From Actinomadura livida (GTDB taxonomy: Bacteria; Actinomycetota; Actinomycetes; Streptosporangiales; Streptosporangiaceae), in the NCBI RefSeq assembly GCF_014648675.1, contig NZ_BMRO01000022.1:36963-90696 (forward strand): a stretch of 53,734 nt of DNA, in the 5' to 3' direction. Made by a program: the position numbers and the translations under genes. Of the stretch, positions 33,745-41,994 are shown one piece after another. Every line of letters begins with the position of its first letter. Position 1 is the stretch's first letter. Below the pieces are notes generated by a model. That model saw nothing but the letters and a program-made list of their open reading frames with translations, did not search any database and had not been told where the DNA came from.

Positions 33745-34491
33745 ATGGGAGTCTCCACCACGACCCTTGACGGGGTCGCCGAGATCGTCGTGGACGCGCC
33801 GCCGGTCAACGCGCTGACCGTCGCCGGCTGGTACGAGCTGGCCGACGCGCTGCTCGCGGCCGGCCGCGACCCCGCGGTCGGCGCCGTCGTGCTCCGCGCC
33901 GAGGGCCGGGGCTTCAACGCGGGCGTCGACATCAAGGAGATGCAGAGCACCGAGGGCCACGCCGCCCTGGTGGGGGCCAACCGCGGCTGCTACGCGGCGT
34001 TCGCCGCCGTCTACGACTGCGAGGTGCCGGTGGTGGCCGCCGTGCACGGCTTCTGCCTCGGCGGCGGGGTCGGCCTCGTGGGCAACGCCGACATCGTGGT
34101 CGCCTCCGAGGACGCCTACTTCGGCCTTCCGGAGGTGGACCGGGGCGCGCTCGGCGCCGCCACCCATCTGGCGCGGCTCGTCCCGCAGCACCTGATGCGC
34201 GCGATGGTCTACACGTGCCGCAACGTCACGGCCGCCGAGCTGCACCGCCACGGCTCGGTCCTGGAGGTCGTCCCGCCCGGCGAGCTGCGCGGCAAGGCCA
34301 TGGAGGTCGCCGCGGGCATCGCCGCGAAGGACCGGTACGTCATCCGGCGCGCCAAGGAGTCGCTGAACGGGATAGATCCGATCGACGTCAAGCGCAGCTA
34401 CCGCTACGAGCAGGGCTTCACGTTCGAGCTGAACCTCATCGGCGCCGGGGACGAGCATCGCGACGCCTTCGTCGCCAGGGGGGCGAAATGA
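33745..34491 (+). CDS. echA20: EchA20-like ring D-opening hydrolase
   Basis: This 248-aa crotonase-fold protein carries the typical RAEGRGFNAGVDIKEMQ loop, the HGFCLGGGVGLVGNADIVVAS oxyanion segment and GLPEVDRGALGAATHLARL. In mycobacteria, EchA20 hydrolyses the cyclopentanone ring D of the indanone-derived CoA ester (HIEC-CoA) to give COCHEA-CoA. Here it precedes ipdA-ipdB-ipdC in the same order as Rv3550-Rv3553, which supports that role. GAAAGG precedes ATG 33745. The stop overlaps ipdA's start (ATGA). Control by KstR2 is inferred from the operator 14 bp upstream. Confidence 0.93.
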   Translation: MGVSTTTLDGVAEIVVDAPPVNALTVAGWYELADALLAAGRDPAVGAVVLRAEGRGFNAGVDIKEMQSTEGHAALVGANRGCYAAFAAVYDCEVPVVAAVHGFCLGGGVGLVGNADIVVASEDAYFGLPEVDRGALGAATHLARLVPQHLMRAMVYTCRNVTAAELHRHGSVLEVVPPGELRGKAMEVAAGIAAKDRYVIRRAKESLNGIDPIDVKRSYRYEQGFTFELNLIGAGDEHRDAFVARGAK

Positions 34492-35366
34492 GCAACGGCG
34501 GGACGACTTCCAAGGTGCTCTCCCCCGAGGAGGTCGCCGCGTCGCTGGAGAGCGGCATGACCCTCGGGATCGGCGGCTGGGGCTCGCGGCGCAAGCCGAT
34601 GGCGCTCGTCCGGGCGATCCTCCGCACCCCCGTCACCGACCTCACCGTGGTCTCCTACGGGGGGCCGGACGTGGGCCTGCTGTGCGCGGCGGGCAAGGTG
34701 CGGCGCCTGGTCACCGCCTTCGTGACCATGGACTCGGTCCCCCTGGAACCGCACTTCCGCAACGCGCGGCAGACCGGCTCGATCGAGCTGACCGAGTACG
34801 ACGAGGGCATGTTCATGTTCGGGCTGTACGCGGCGGCGCACCGGCTCCCGTTCCTGCCGACCCCCGCCGGGCTCGGCTCGGACGTGATGCGGGTCAACCC
34901 GGAGCTGAAGACGGTCCGGTCGCCGTACGAGGACGGCCGGGAACTCGTCGCCGTCCCGGCCCTGACCATGGACGTGGCGCTCGTCCACATGAACCGCGCC
35001 GACTCCCGAGGCAACGCCCAGTACCTCGGCCCCGACCCTTACATGGACGACCTGTTCGCCAAGGCCGCCGACCGGACGTACGTGTCGTGCGAGCGCCTGG
35101 TCGACACCGCCGACTTCGCCAAGGAGGGTCCGCTGCAGTCGCTGCTGATCAGCCGGGCGCACGTGGCGGGCGTGGTGGAGACGCCGAACGGGGCGCACTT
35201 CACCGACTGCGCGCCCGACTTCGGGCGCGACGAGGCGTTCCAGAAGCTCTACGCGCAATCGGCGGCGGACCCGGACAAGTGGGCCGCGTTCCAGGACCGC
35301 TTCCTGTCAGGCGACGAGGCCGCCTACCAGGACGCCGTCCGGGCCTGGCAGGAGGAGTCCCGATGA
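34488..35366 (+). CDS. ipdA: IpdA, alpha subunit of the ring C-opening CoA-transferase-like hydrolase
   Basis: IpdA forms a heteromer with IpdB that opens ring C of COCHEA-CoA to MOODA-CoA by a retro-Claisen hydrolysis. It belongs to the class I CoA-transferase fold but does not transfer CoA. The 292-aa protein matches the expected size. GIGGWGSRRKPMALVRAILR and PVTDLTVVSYGGPDVGLLCAAGKVRRLV are typical CoA-transferase alpha segments. Glu103 or Glu106 in ELTEYDEGMFMFG is the likely catalytic acid, by comparison with the glutamate described for mycobacterial IpdA. It overlaps echA20 and ipdB by 4 bp on both sides, so the four genes echA20-ipdABC are translationally coupled. Confidence 0.94.
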   Translation: MSNGGTTSKVLSPEEVAASLESGMTLGIGGWGSRRKPMALVRAILRTPVTDLTVVSYGGPDVGLLCAAGKVRRLVTAFVTMDSVPLEPHFRNARQTGSIELTEYDEGMFMFGLYAAAHRLPFLPTPAGLGSDVMRVNPELKTVRSPYEDGRELVAVPALTMDVALVHMNRADSRGNAQYLGPDPYMDDLFAKAADRTYVSCERLVDTADFAKEGPLQSLLISRAHVAGVVETPNGAHFTDCAPDFGRDEAFQKLYAQSAADPDKWAAFQDRFLSGDEAAYQDAVRAWQEESR

Positions 35367-36103
35367 GCACCCTGACCTCGATCACGCGCGCCGAGGTGTG
35401 CGCGGCCGCCTGCGCCGACCTCTTCCGCGGCGACGGCGAGATCGTCGCGGCGGCCGTCGCGGGGTTCGTGCCGATGCTGGGATCGCGGCTGGCGCGGGCG
35501 ACGTTCGAGCCCGATCTGCTGACCACCGACGGCGGCCCCGCGCTGAGCGCCGAGCCCGTCCCGCTCGGCAGGCCGGCGGCGACGGCGGAGGGCTGGCTGC
35601 CGTTCCGCGACCACCTGTGGCTCGTCCTGAACGGGCGGCGCCACGTGGTGATGGGCCCGAGCCAGATCGACGCGCACGGCAACACCAACATCTCGTGCAT
35701 CGGCGACTGGGAGCGCCCGGCACGGCAGCTCCTCGGCGTGCGCGGCGGCCCCGGCAACACGCTGCTGAACACGACGAGCTACTGGGTGCCGAAGCACTCC
35801 ACCCGCGTGTTCACCGAGAAGGTCGACATGGTCAGCGGGGTCGGCTGGGACCGGGGCGCCCACGAGATCCGCGCCGTGGTCAGCAACCTCGCGGTGCTCG
35901 ACTTCGGCACCCCGGACCGGCGGATGCGGCTCCGCTCGGTGCACCCGGGCGTGCGCGTCGAGGACGTGGTGGCCGCCACGGGCTTCGAGCTGGTCGTCCC
36001 GGACGAGGTGCCCGAGACGCGGCTCCCGGACGACGAGGAACTGCGGGTCATGCGCGAGGTCCTCGATCCCAAGGGCCTGCGGGAGAGGGAAGTCCCGGCA
36101 TGA
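35363..36103 (+). CDS. ipdB: IpdB, beta subunit of the ring C-opening hydrolase
   Basis: The 246-aa beta subunit partners IpdA. GSRLARATFEPDLLTTDGGPALSAEP, LNGRRHVVMGPSQIDAHGNTNIS and TEKVDMVSGVGWDRG are typical of this CoA-transferase-fold group. The glutamate that carries CoA in true class I transferases is not present in the usual SENG context, in line with hydrolase chemistry. It starts at ATG 35363 by 4-bp overlap with ipdA and overlaps ipdC's start the same way. A ribosome site GGAGGAG lies within the end of ipdA. Matched dosage of the two subunits is likely through this coupling. Confidence 0.94.
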   Translation: MSTLTSITRAEVCAAACADLFRGDGEIVAAAVAGFVPMLGSRLARATFEPDLLTTDGGPALSAEPVPLGRPAATAEGWLPFRDHLWLVLNGRRHVVMGPSQIDAHGNTNISCIGDWERPARQLLGVRGGPGNTLLNTTSYWVPKHSTRVFTEKVDMVSGVGWDRGAHEIRAVVSNLAVLDFGTPDRRMRLRSVHPGVRVEDVVAATGFELVVPDEVPETRLPDDEELRVMREVLDPKGLREREVPA

Positions 36104-37191
36104 GCGAGCAGGTGCTCGACACGGCGCTGACGCGGCTGACCGGCGTCCGGCACCCGGTCGTCCAGACGGGGATGGGGTGGGTGGCCGGGCCGCGGCTGGT
36201 CACCGCCGTCGCGAACGCGGGCGGCCTCGGGATCCTGGCGTCGGCGACGATGACGCTCGACCAGCTCGCCGGCGCGATCCGGGAGGTCAAGGAGCGCACG
36301 GACGCGCCGTTCGGCGTCAACCTGCGCGCCGACGCCGGCGACGCGGGCGACCGCATCGACCTCCTGATCAAGGAGGGCGTCACGGTCGCGTCGTTCGCGC
36401 TCGCGCCGAAGCGGGAGCTGATCGCCAAGCTGAAGGACGCCGGGCTGGTGGTGATCCCGTCGGTCGGCGCGCGGCGGCACGCGGAGAAGGTCGCGGGCTG
36501 GGGCGCCGACGCCGTCCTCGTGCAGGGCGGCGAGGGCGGCGGGCACACCGGCCCGGTCGCGACGACGCTGCTGCTGCCGCAGGTCGTGGACGCGGTGGAC
36601 ATCCCGGTGATCGCCGCCGGCGGCTTCTTCGACGGGCGCGGCCTCGCCGCGGCGCTCGCCTATGGCGCGGCGGGCGTCGCGATGGGCACCCGGTTCCTGC
36701 TGACGTCCGACAGCTCGGTCCCGGACGCGGTCAAGCAGGTGTACCTCCGGACCGGCGAGACCGTGGTGACCCGCCAGGTGGACGGCATGCCGCACCGGGT
36801 GCTGCGCAGCGAGCTGGTCGACACCCTGGAGGGCTCCGGCCGGATCGGCGGGCTCGTCCGGGCGCTGCGCAACGGCGCCCGGTTCAAGAAGCTGTCCGGC
36901 ATGTCGTGGCGGGAGATGATCGCCGACGGCAGGGCGATGAAGCACGGCAAGGACCTGTCGTGGTCGCAGGTCCTCATGGCCGCCAACACGCCGATGCTGC
37001 TGAAGGCCGCCATGGTGGACGGCCGCCCCGACCTCGGCGTGATGGCGTCCGGCCAGGTCGTCGGCGTCATCGACGACCTGCCGACCTGCGGTGAGCTGAT
37101 CGGCTCCATCGTGCGGCAGGCAGCGGAGGCGATCGCCGCCCAGCAGGCCGCGCTGGTCAGCTCCCGTCCTCCAGCAGCCGCCGACCGATGA
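36100..37191 (+). CDS. ipdC: IpdC, FMN-dependent reductase/dehydrogenase of steroid C/D-ring catabolism
   Basis: The 363-aa TIM-barrel flavoprotein belongs to the nitronate monooxygenase (NMO) family. Visible features are HPVVQTGMGWVAGPRLVTAVANAGGLGILAS, GVNLRA, VLVQGGEGGGHTGP and IPVIAAGGFFDGRGLAAALAYGAAGVAMGTRF, the last two being the FMN-phosphate region. In mycobacteria IpdC, with IpdF, prepares the oxo-indane CoA ester for ring D opening by desaturation. It is the last gene of the echA20-ipdABC operon. Its 3' end overlaps the opposing acyl-CoA dehydrogenase gene by 35 bp, so the two transcripts must run into each other. Confidence 0.93.
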   Translation: MSEQVLDTALTRLTGVRHPVVQTGMGWVAGPRLVTAVANAGGLGILASATMTLDQLAGAIREVKERTDAPFGVNLRADAGDAGDRIDLLIKEGVTVASFALAPKRELIAKLKDAGLVVIPSVGARRHAEKVAGWGADAVLVQGGEGGGHTGPVATTLLLPQVVDAVDIPVIAAGGFFDGRGLAAALAYGAAGVAMGTRFLLTSDSSVPDAVKQVYLRTGETVVTRQVDGMPHRVLRSELVDTLEGSGRIGGLVRALRNGARFKKLSGMSWREMIADGRAMKHGKDLSWSQVLMAANTPMLLKAAMVDGRPDLGVMASGQVVGVIDDLPTCGELIGSIVRQAAEAIAAQQAALVSSRPPAAADR

Positions 37192-38338
37192 TCATCTTCT
37201 GGATGTCGGCGGTGCCCTCGCCGATCAGCAGCATCGGCGCCTCGCGGTAGAGGCGCTCGATCTCGTACTCGGTGGAGTAGGCGTAGCCGCCGTGGATGCG
37301 GAACGCGTCCTCCACGACCTCCTTGCAGTACTCGCAGGCGAGGTACTTGGCCATGCCCGCCTCCAGGTCGTTGCGCTCGCCGGCGTCCTTGCGGCGCGCC
37401 GCCATCACCGTCATCTGGTGCGCCGCCTCGACCTTCGTGCCCATCTCCGCGATGCGGAACAGCACCGCCTGGTGCTCGGCGATCGGCCTGCCGAACGTCT
37501 CGCGCTGCCGCGCGTACCCGACGGCCAGCTCGTAGGCGCGCCGCGCGACGCCGCAGGCCCGCGCGGCGACGTTCACGCGGCCGACCTCGACGCCGTCCAT
37601 CATGTGGTAGAAACCGCGGCCGGGCGTCCCGCCGAGGATCTGCGCGGACGGGATCCGGAAGCCGTCGAAGAGCAGCTCGGTCGTGTCGACGCCCTTGTAG
37701 CCCAGCTTCCCGATCTTGCCCGGGACGGTGAGGCCGGGCGCGACCTCGCCGAAACCGGGGGTCTTGTCCACGAGGAAGGTCGTCATGCCGCGGTGGCCGG
37801 CGTCCGGGTCGGTCTTGACGAGGGTGGCGACGAGGTTGGCGGACGCGCCGTTCGTCAGCCACATCTTCTGGCCGTCGATGACGTGGTGGTCGCCGTCCGG
37901 GACGGCGCGGGTGGTGATGGCCGAGACGTCGGAGCCGCAGCCGGGCTCCGACATCGAGAACGCGCCGCGGATCTCCCCGGCCGCCATCTTCGGCAGGTAG
38001 TGCGCCTTCTGCTCCGGGGTCCCGTGCTGGGCGATCATCCAGGCGACGATGAAGTGGGTGTTGATGATGCCGGACACGCTCATCCAGCCGCGGGCCAGTT
38101 CCTCGACCACCAGCGCGTAGGTCAGCAGCGACTCGCCGAGGCCGCCGTGCTCCTCGTCGATCATGAGGCCGAACAGGCCGAGGCCCGTCATGCCGTCCAC
38201 GATCGCCTGCGGGTACTCGTCGGCGCGCTCCAGCTCGGCGGCGACCGGGATGATCTCCTTCTCGGTGAACGCGCGGACGGTCGCGATGATCTCCCGTTGC
38301 TCGTCCGACAGCCCGTGCGTCTGCTGCAGCCTGCTCAC
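37157..38338 (-). CDS. Acyl-CoA dehydrogenase (GntR-linked)
   Basis: The 393-aa FAD-dependent acyl-CoA dehydrogenase has N-terminal helices (LSDEQREIIATVRAFTEKEIIPVAAELE), the substrate strand FSMSEPGCGSDVSAITTRA and QKMWLTNG. The catalytic base is in the GEGTADIQ segment, with IHGGYAYSTEYEIERLYREA before it. A GRPIAEHQAVLFRIAEMG region completes the C-terminal four-helix domain. It is a paralogue of the dehydrogenase at 39233, from which it is separated by the GntR gene. GTG 38338 lies 9 bp after GGAGG and is preferred over TTG 38365. The substrate may be a branched or dicarboxylic CoA ester. It lies inside the steroid cluster but is not one of the named FadE enzymes. Confidence 0.9.
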   Translation of the reverse strand: MSRLQQTHGLSDEQREIIATVRAFTEKEIIPVAAELERADEYPQAIVDGMTGLGLFGLMIDEEHGGLGESLLTYALVVEELARGWMSVSGIINTHFIVAWMIAQHGTPEQKAHYLPKMAAGEIRGAFSMSEPGCGSDVSAITTRAVPDGDHHVIDGQKMWLTNGASANLVATLVKTDPDAGHRGMTTFLVDKTPGFGEVAPGLTVPGKIGKLGYKGVDTTELLFDGFRIPSAQILGGTPGRGFYHMMDGVEVGRVNVAARACGVARRAYELAVGYARQRETFGRPIAEHQAVLFRIAEMGTKVEAAHQMTVMAARRKDAGERNDLEAGMAKYLACEYCKEVVEDAFRIHGGYAYSTEYEIERLYREAPMLLIGEGTADIQKMIIGRRLLEDGS

Positions 38339-38353
38339 GTGCGCATTCCTCCC

Positions 38354-38386
38354 GGCCGAATTCAATTTTTTATACGATATTGGGCG
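38354..38386. promoter_or_regulatory. AT-rich segment between GntR and dehydrogenase genes
   Basis: A stretch with AATTCAATTTTTTATACGAT stands out in DNA of about 70% GC. It lies just upstream of the dehydrogenase start (38338) and after the GntR stop. It is a good place for a separate promoter or GntR site, but no clear palindrome is visible. Confidence 0.35.
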
Positions 38387-38431
38387 CTGCGGGCGGCCGG
38401 AAGAGCGGGTCCGCCCCTATTCGCGCCCGTC

Positions 38432-39127
38432 CTATTCGCGCCCGTCCTCCCAGAAGCCCTGGCCCTCCAGGTGGACGACCAGCAGCGTGCCCGCGTGCCG
38501 GATGTGGGCGCGCATCGCGTGCCGTGCGGCACCGGCGTCCCCGGCCCGCAGCGCGGCCAGGACGAGGTGGTGGTCGTCCACCGAGGCCTGGGGCCAGCCC
38601 TGGATGCTGGAGTAGAAGCGGCGCGGCGCGTACCGAACCACGAGCCGCAGCAGCCAGGCCGTCTTGGGCGAGTCCGCGCACAGGTTGACCACCCGGTGGA
38701 ACTGGTGGTTCGCCGCCTCGATGGCGTCGGAGTCCCTGGTCTCGGACGCCCGCTCCAGCAGCGCCTGCGTCCGGGCGAGCGACTCCAGCTCCGCCTCGGT
38801 GATCTTCTCGGCGGCGCGGGCGGCGAGTTCGCCGGCGAAGTACGCCTGCGCCTCGAACAGGTCCTGGACGTCCTGCCGGGTCAGCGGGGCGGGCATGAAG
38901 CCCCGCCGCGGCTCCAGCGTGACGAACCCCTCGCCGCGCAGCGACAGCAGGGCCTCCCGGACGGGCGTGACGCTGATCCCGAGGTCGTCGGCGATCCGTT
39001 CGAGGCGCAGGAACTCCCCGTGCCCGACCTGGCCCGACATGATGAGCTCGCGCACGTAGGCGGCGACCTCGTCGCTCAGCTGGCGGCGCCGGCCGAGGGC
39101 CCGCCCGCCGGAGGGTGCCACTGTCAT
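38432..39127 (-). CDS. GntR-family regulator with FCD domain
   Basis: The 231-aa FadR-type GntR regulator has an N-terminal winged helix (EVAAYVRELIMSGQVGHGEFLRLERIADDLGISVTPVREALLSLRGEGFVTLEPRRGF) and an FCD ligand-binding domain. The metal-binding FCD histidines appear in NHQFHRVVNL and in the later DDHHLVLAALRAGD and HAMRAHI segments. It is flanked by two paralogous acyl-CoA dehydrogenases, one co-oriented downstream (37157-38338) and one divergent (39233). It probably represses both in the absence of a CoA ester or carboxylate. ATG 39127 follows GGGGGAGACG. The candidate operator TCAAATATATGA at 39181-39192 lies in the divergent promoter. Confidence 0.92.
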   Translation of the reverse strand: MTVAPSGGRALGRRRQLSDEVAAYVRELIMSGQVGHGEFLRLERIADDLGISVTPVREALLSLRGEGFVTLEPRRGFMPAPLTRQDVQDLFEAQAYFAGELAARAAEKITEAELESLARTQALLERASETRDSDAIEAANHQFHRVVNLCADSPKTAWLLRLVVRYAPRRFYSSIQGWPQASVDDHHLVLAALRAGDAGAARHAMRAHIRHAGTLLVVHLEGQGFWEDGRE

Positions 39128-39159
39128 CGTCTCCCCCGCACCTGTGTCGTCACATCATG

Positions 39160-39203
39160 TTGACATCCCGGGCGCGCAAATCAAATATATGAAATGCCCG
39201 GGA
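39160..39203. promoter_or_regulatory. Divergent promoter and candidate GntR operator
   Basis: TTGACA (39160-39165) is a consensus -35 on the plus strand. TCAAATATATGA (39181-39192) is a TCA-N-ATAT-N-TGA near-palindrome. The whole is bracketed by an 8-bp inverted repeat, TCCCGGGC (39166-39173) and GCCCGGGA (39196-39203). The AT core is striking against about 70% GC and lies between divergent genes. Confidence 0.55.
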
Positions 39204-39232
39204 CGGGCACGTGCGGGAGGAGACCGGCAGCA

Positions 39233-40384
39233 GTGTTCACGCTAAGCGACGAGGAGCGCGCCATCGTGGAGGTGGTCGCGGACTTCGTCGACAAGGAGGT
39301 CCGCCCGGTCGCCCGGGAGCTGGAGCACGCGGGAACCTACCCCGCCAACCTCATCGACCGCATGAAGGAGCTCGGCGTGTACGGGCTCGCCGTGCCCGAG
39401 CCGTACGGCGACGTCGGGGTGTCCAAGGTGTGCTACGCGCTGGTCACCGAGGAGCTGGCACGCGGCTGGATGACCCTCGCCGGGGCGTTCGGCGGGCACA
39501 CGGTCGTCTCGCACCTGCTCGCCGTATTCGGCACCGAGGAGCAGAAGGCCCGCTACCTGCCCCGGATGGCGACCGGCGAGCTGCGCGCCACGATGGCGCT
39601 GACCGAGCCGTCCGGCGGCTCGGACCTGCAGGCGATGACCACGACCGCGCGGCGCCGCGGCGACCGGTACGTCGTCGACGGCGCCAAGATGTGGATCACC
39701 AACGCGCGGATGTCGGGCCTGATCGCGCTGATGTGCAAGACCGACCCGGACGCGTCGCCGCGGCACCGCGGCATCAGCATCCTGCTGGCCGAGAAGGGCC
39801 CCGGGCTGGCCGTCTCCCGCGACCTGCCCAAGCTCGGCTACAAGGGCGTGGAGAGCTGCGAGCTGTCGTTCGACGGCTACGAGGCGCCGCTCGGCGCGGT
39901 GCTCGGCGGCGAGGAGGGGCGCGGGTTCGCGCAGATGATGCGCGGCCTGGAGGTGGGCCGGATCCAGGTGGCCGCACGCGCGCTGGGCGTCGGACGCGCC
40001 GCCCTGGATGACTCCCTGCGCTACGCCCAGGAGCGCGAGGCGTTCGGCAAGCCGATCTGGCAGCACCAGTCCATCGGCAACTACCTCGCCGACATGGCCA
40101 CCCAGCTGCGCGCCGCGCGGCTGCTCACCCTCGACGCCGCCGCGCGCCTCGACACGGGCGTGCGCTGCGACATGGAGGCGGGCATGGCCAAGCTCTACGC
40201 GTCCGAGGCGGCCATGCAGATCGCGCTGAACGCGGTCCGCATCCACGGCGCCGCCGGCTACTCCACCGAGTTCGACATCGAGCGCTACTTCCGCGACGCC
40301 CCGCTCATGATCGTGGGTGAGGGGACCAACGAGATCCAGCGCAACGTGATCGTCAAGCAGCTCATCGACCGGAACAGGATCTAG
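39233..40384 (+). CDS. Acyl-CoA dehydrogenase (GntR-linked)
   Basis: The 383-aa FAD-dependent acyl-CoA dehydrogenase is paralogous to the product of 37157-38338: both have ELARGWM, LTEP/SEP-xGGSD, LGYKGV, GRIQVAARALGVGRAA-type helices and the GEGTNEIQ segment with the catalytic glutamate. Together they could dehydrogenate two related intermediates or form a heteromer, as some actinobacterial FadE pairs do (for example FadE28-FadE29). GTG 39233 lies behind GGGAGGAG; an upstream ATG at 39194 lacks a ribosome site. The gene is convergent with glpK, with a 32-bp gap. It is probably controlled by the GntR protein encoded divergently. Confidence 0.9.
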   Translation: MFTLSDEERAIVEVVADFVDKEVRPVARELEHAGTYPANLIDRMKELGVYGLAVPEPYGDVGVSKVCYALVTEELARGWMTLAGAFGGHTVVSHLLAVFGTEEQKARYLPRMATGELRATMALTEPSGGSDLQAMTTTARRRGDRYVVDGAKMWITNARMSGLIALMCKTDPDASPRHRGISILLAEKGPGLAVSRDLPKLGYKGVESCELSFDGYEAPLGAVLGGEEGRGFAQMMRGLEVGRIQVAARALGVGRAALDDSLRYAQEREAFGKPIWQHQSIGNYLADMATQLRAARLLTLDAAARLDTGVRCDMEAGMAKLYASEAAMQIALNAVRIHGAAGYSTEFDIERYFRDAPLMIVGEGTNEIQRNVIVKQLIDRNRI

Positions 40385-40416
40385 CGCCCCCGGCGTTCCT
40401 GCCCGGCGGGGTCCGA

Positions 40417-41943
40417 TCACGGCAGGGCGGCGGGGTCCTCGCCGGCGCGGATCCAGCCGAAGGTGCGCTCCACGGCGCGCTTCCAGTTCTCGTACTCGGC
40501 GTCGCGGCGGCCCGGCTCCATGGCCGGGACCCACCGGGCCGCGCGGTGCCAGTTGCGGCGCAGCCCTTCTAGCCCGGCCCAGTAGCCGACGGCGAGCCCG
40601 GCGGCGTAGGCGGCGCCGAGCGACACCGTCTCGACGACCATCGGGCGGGCGACCGGCACGTTCAGCACGTCGGCGACCATCTGCATGACGAGGTTGTCGG
40701 ACGTCATGCCGCCGTCGGCCTTCAGCTCCTTCAGCGCCAGCCCGGAGTCGGCGTTCATGGCGTCCACGACCTCGCGCGTCTGCCAGCCGGTCGCCTCCAG
40801 CACGGCCCGCGCCAGGTGCCCCTTGGTGATGTAGGAGGTCAGGCCGACGATGATGCCGCGGGCCTCGCTGCGCCAGTGCGGGGCGAACAGCCCCGAGAAC
40901 GCGGGGACGATGTAGCAGCCGCCGTTGTCGTCGACCGACCGGGCGAGCGTCTCGATCTCCGGCGCGGTGGTGATCAGCCCGAGCCCGTCCCGGAACCACT
41001 GCACCAGCGCGCCGGTGATGGCGATCGAGCCCTCCAGGGCGTACACGGCGGGCTCGTCGCCGATCTTGTAACCGACGGTGGTGAGCAGCCCGTTGTCCGA
41101 CCGCACCGGCGCGGTCCCGGTGTTCATCAGCAGGAACGCGCCCGTCCCGTAGGTGCACTTGGTCTCGCCCGGGGAGAAGCACGTCTGCCCGAACAGCGCG
41201 GCCTGCTGGTCGCCCAGGGCCGCGCCGACGCGGACGCCGGGGAACACGCGGCGGGCCGTGCCGTAGGTCTCGGTGGACGACCTGATCTCCGGGAGCATCG
41301 CCTTCGGGACGCCGAAGAAGTCGAGCAGCCCGTCGTCCCAGGACAGCGTGCGCAGGTTCATCAGCAGCGTGCGGCTGGCGTTGGTCACGTCGGTGACGTG
41401 GACGCCGCCGTCGGCGCCGCCGCTGAGGTTCCAGATCAGCCAGCTCTCCATCGTGCCGAACAGCACCTCGCCGCGCTCCGCCCGCTCCCGCAGACCGGGC
41501 GTGTGGTCGAGCATCCAGCGGACGCGCGGCGCCGAGAAGTAGGTGGCCAGCGGCAGCCCGCTGCGCTCGGTGACCGCCGCGGCGCCGGGGGCGCGGGCCA
41601 GCTCGTCCACCAGCGCGCCGGTCCGCATGTCCTGCCAGACGATGGCGCGGCCGATCGGGTCGCCGGTCATCCGGTCCCACAGGACGGTCGTCTCGCGCTG
41701 GTTGGCGATCCCGACGGCCGCGATCTGGTCCGCGGACGCCCCGGCCTGCGCGAGCGCCTCGGGCGCGACGCGCTCCAGGTTGCGCCAGATCTCCATGGGG
41801 TCGTGCTCGACCCAGCCGGGCCGCGGGAAGTGCTGCCGGTGCTCGCGCTGCGCGACCGCCACCAGCCGGCCGCCGTGGTCGAACAGGATGCACCGGGTCG
41901 AGGTCGTGCCCTGGTCGATCGACATCACGAAGCGCTCGGCCAC
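40417..41943 (-). CDS. glpK: Glycerol kinase
   Basis: This enzyme phosphorylates glycerol to glycerol-3-phosphate with ATP. The 508-aa FGGY-family kinase has the N-terminal SIDQGTTSTRCILFD phosphate loop, the PGWVEHDPMEIW stretch, ANQRETTVLWDRMTGDPIGRAIVWQD and ALGDQQAALFGQ. The ADP-binding GLTSYITKGHLARAVLEA and KELKADGGMTSDN regions are also present. Length and order match GlpK. The GTG start lies 51 bp after the IclR-type gene on the same strand, so the pair forms an operon like gylR-gylA of Streptomyces, but without glpF or glpD. The position between the two halves of the steroid cluster is unusual and may reflect insertion. Confidence 0.96.
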   Translation of the reverse strand: MAERFVMSIDQGTTSTRCILFDHGGRLVAVAQREHRQHFPRPGWVEHDPMEIWRNLERVAPEALAQAGASADQIAAVGIANQRETTVLWDRMTGDPIGRAIVWQDMRTGALVDELARAPGAAAVTERSGLPLATYFSAPRVRWMLDHTPGLRERAERGEVLFGTMESWLIWNLSGGADGGVHVTDVTNASRTLLMNLRTLSWDDGLLDFFGVPKAMLPEIRSSTETYGTARRVFPGVRVGAALGDQQAALFGQTCFSPGETKCTYGTGAFLLMNTGTAPVRSDNGLLTTVGYKIGDEPAVYALEGSIAITGALVQWFRDGLGLITTAPEIETLARSVDDNGGCYIVPAFSGLFAPHWRSEARGIIVGLTSYITKGHLARAVLEATGWQTREVVDAMNADSGLALKELKADGGMTSDNLVMQMVADVLNVPVARPMVVETVSLGAAYAAGLAVGYWAGLEGLRRNWHRAARWVPAMEPGRRDAEYENWKRAVERTFGWIRAGEDPAALP

Positions 41944-41994
41944 GGCCGGCCTCCTCCCCCGCGGCGGGCGGCGCCGGGGGCCGCCGGCCGGGCG

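Noticed and set aside
33679..34458. N-terminal extension of the Rv3549c-like SDR across the divergent promoter
   Set aside because: It would run through the operator and the echA20 gene. The SDR fold begins at ATG 33678, which has a ribosome site.
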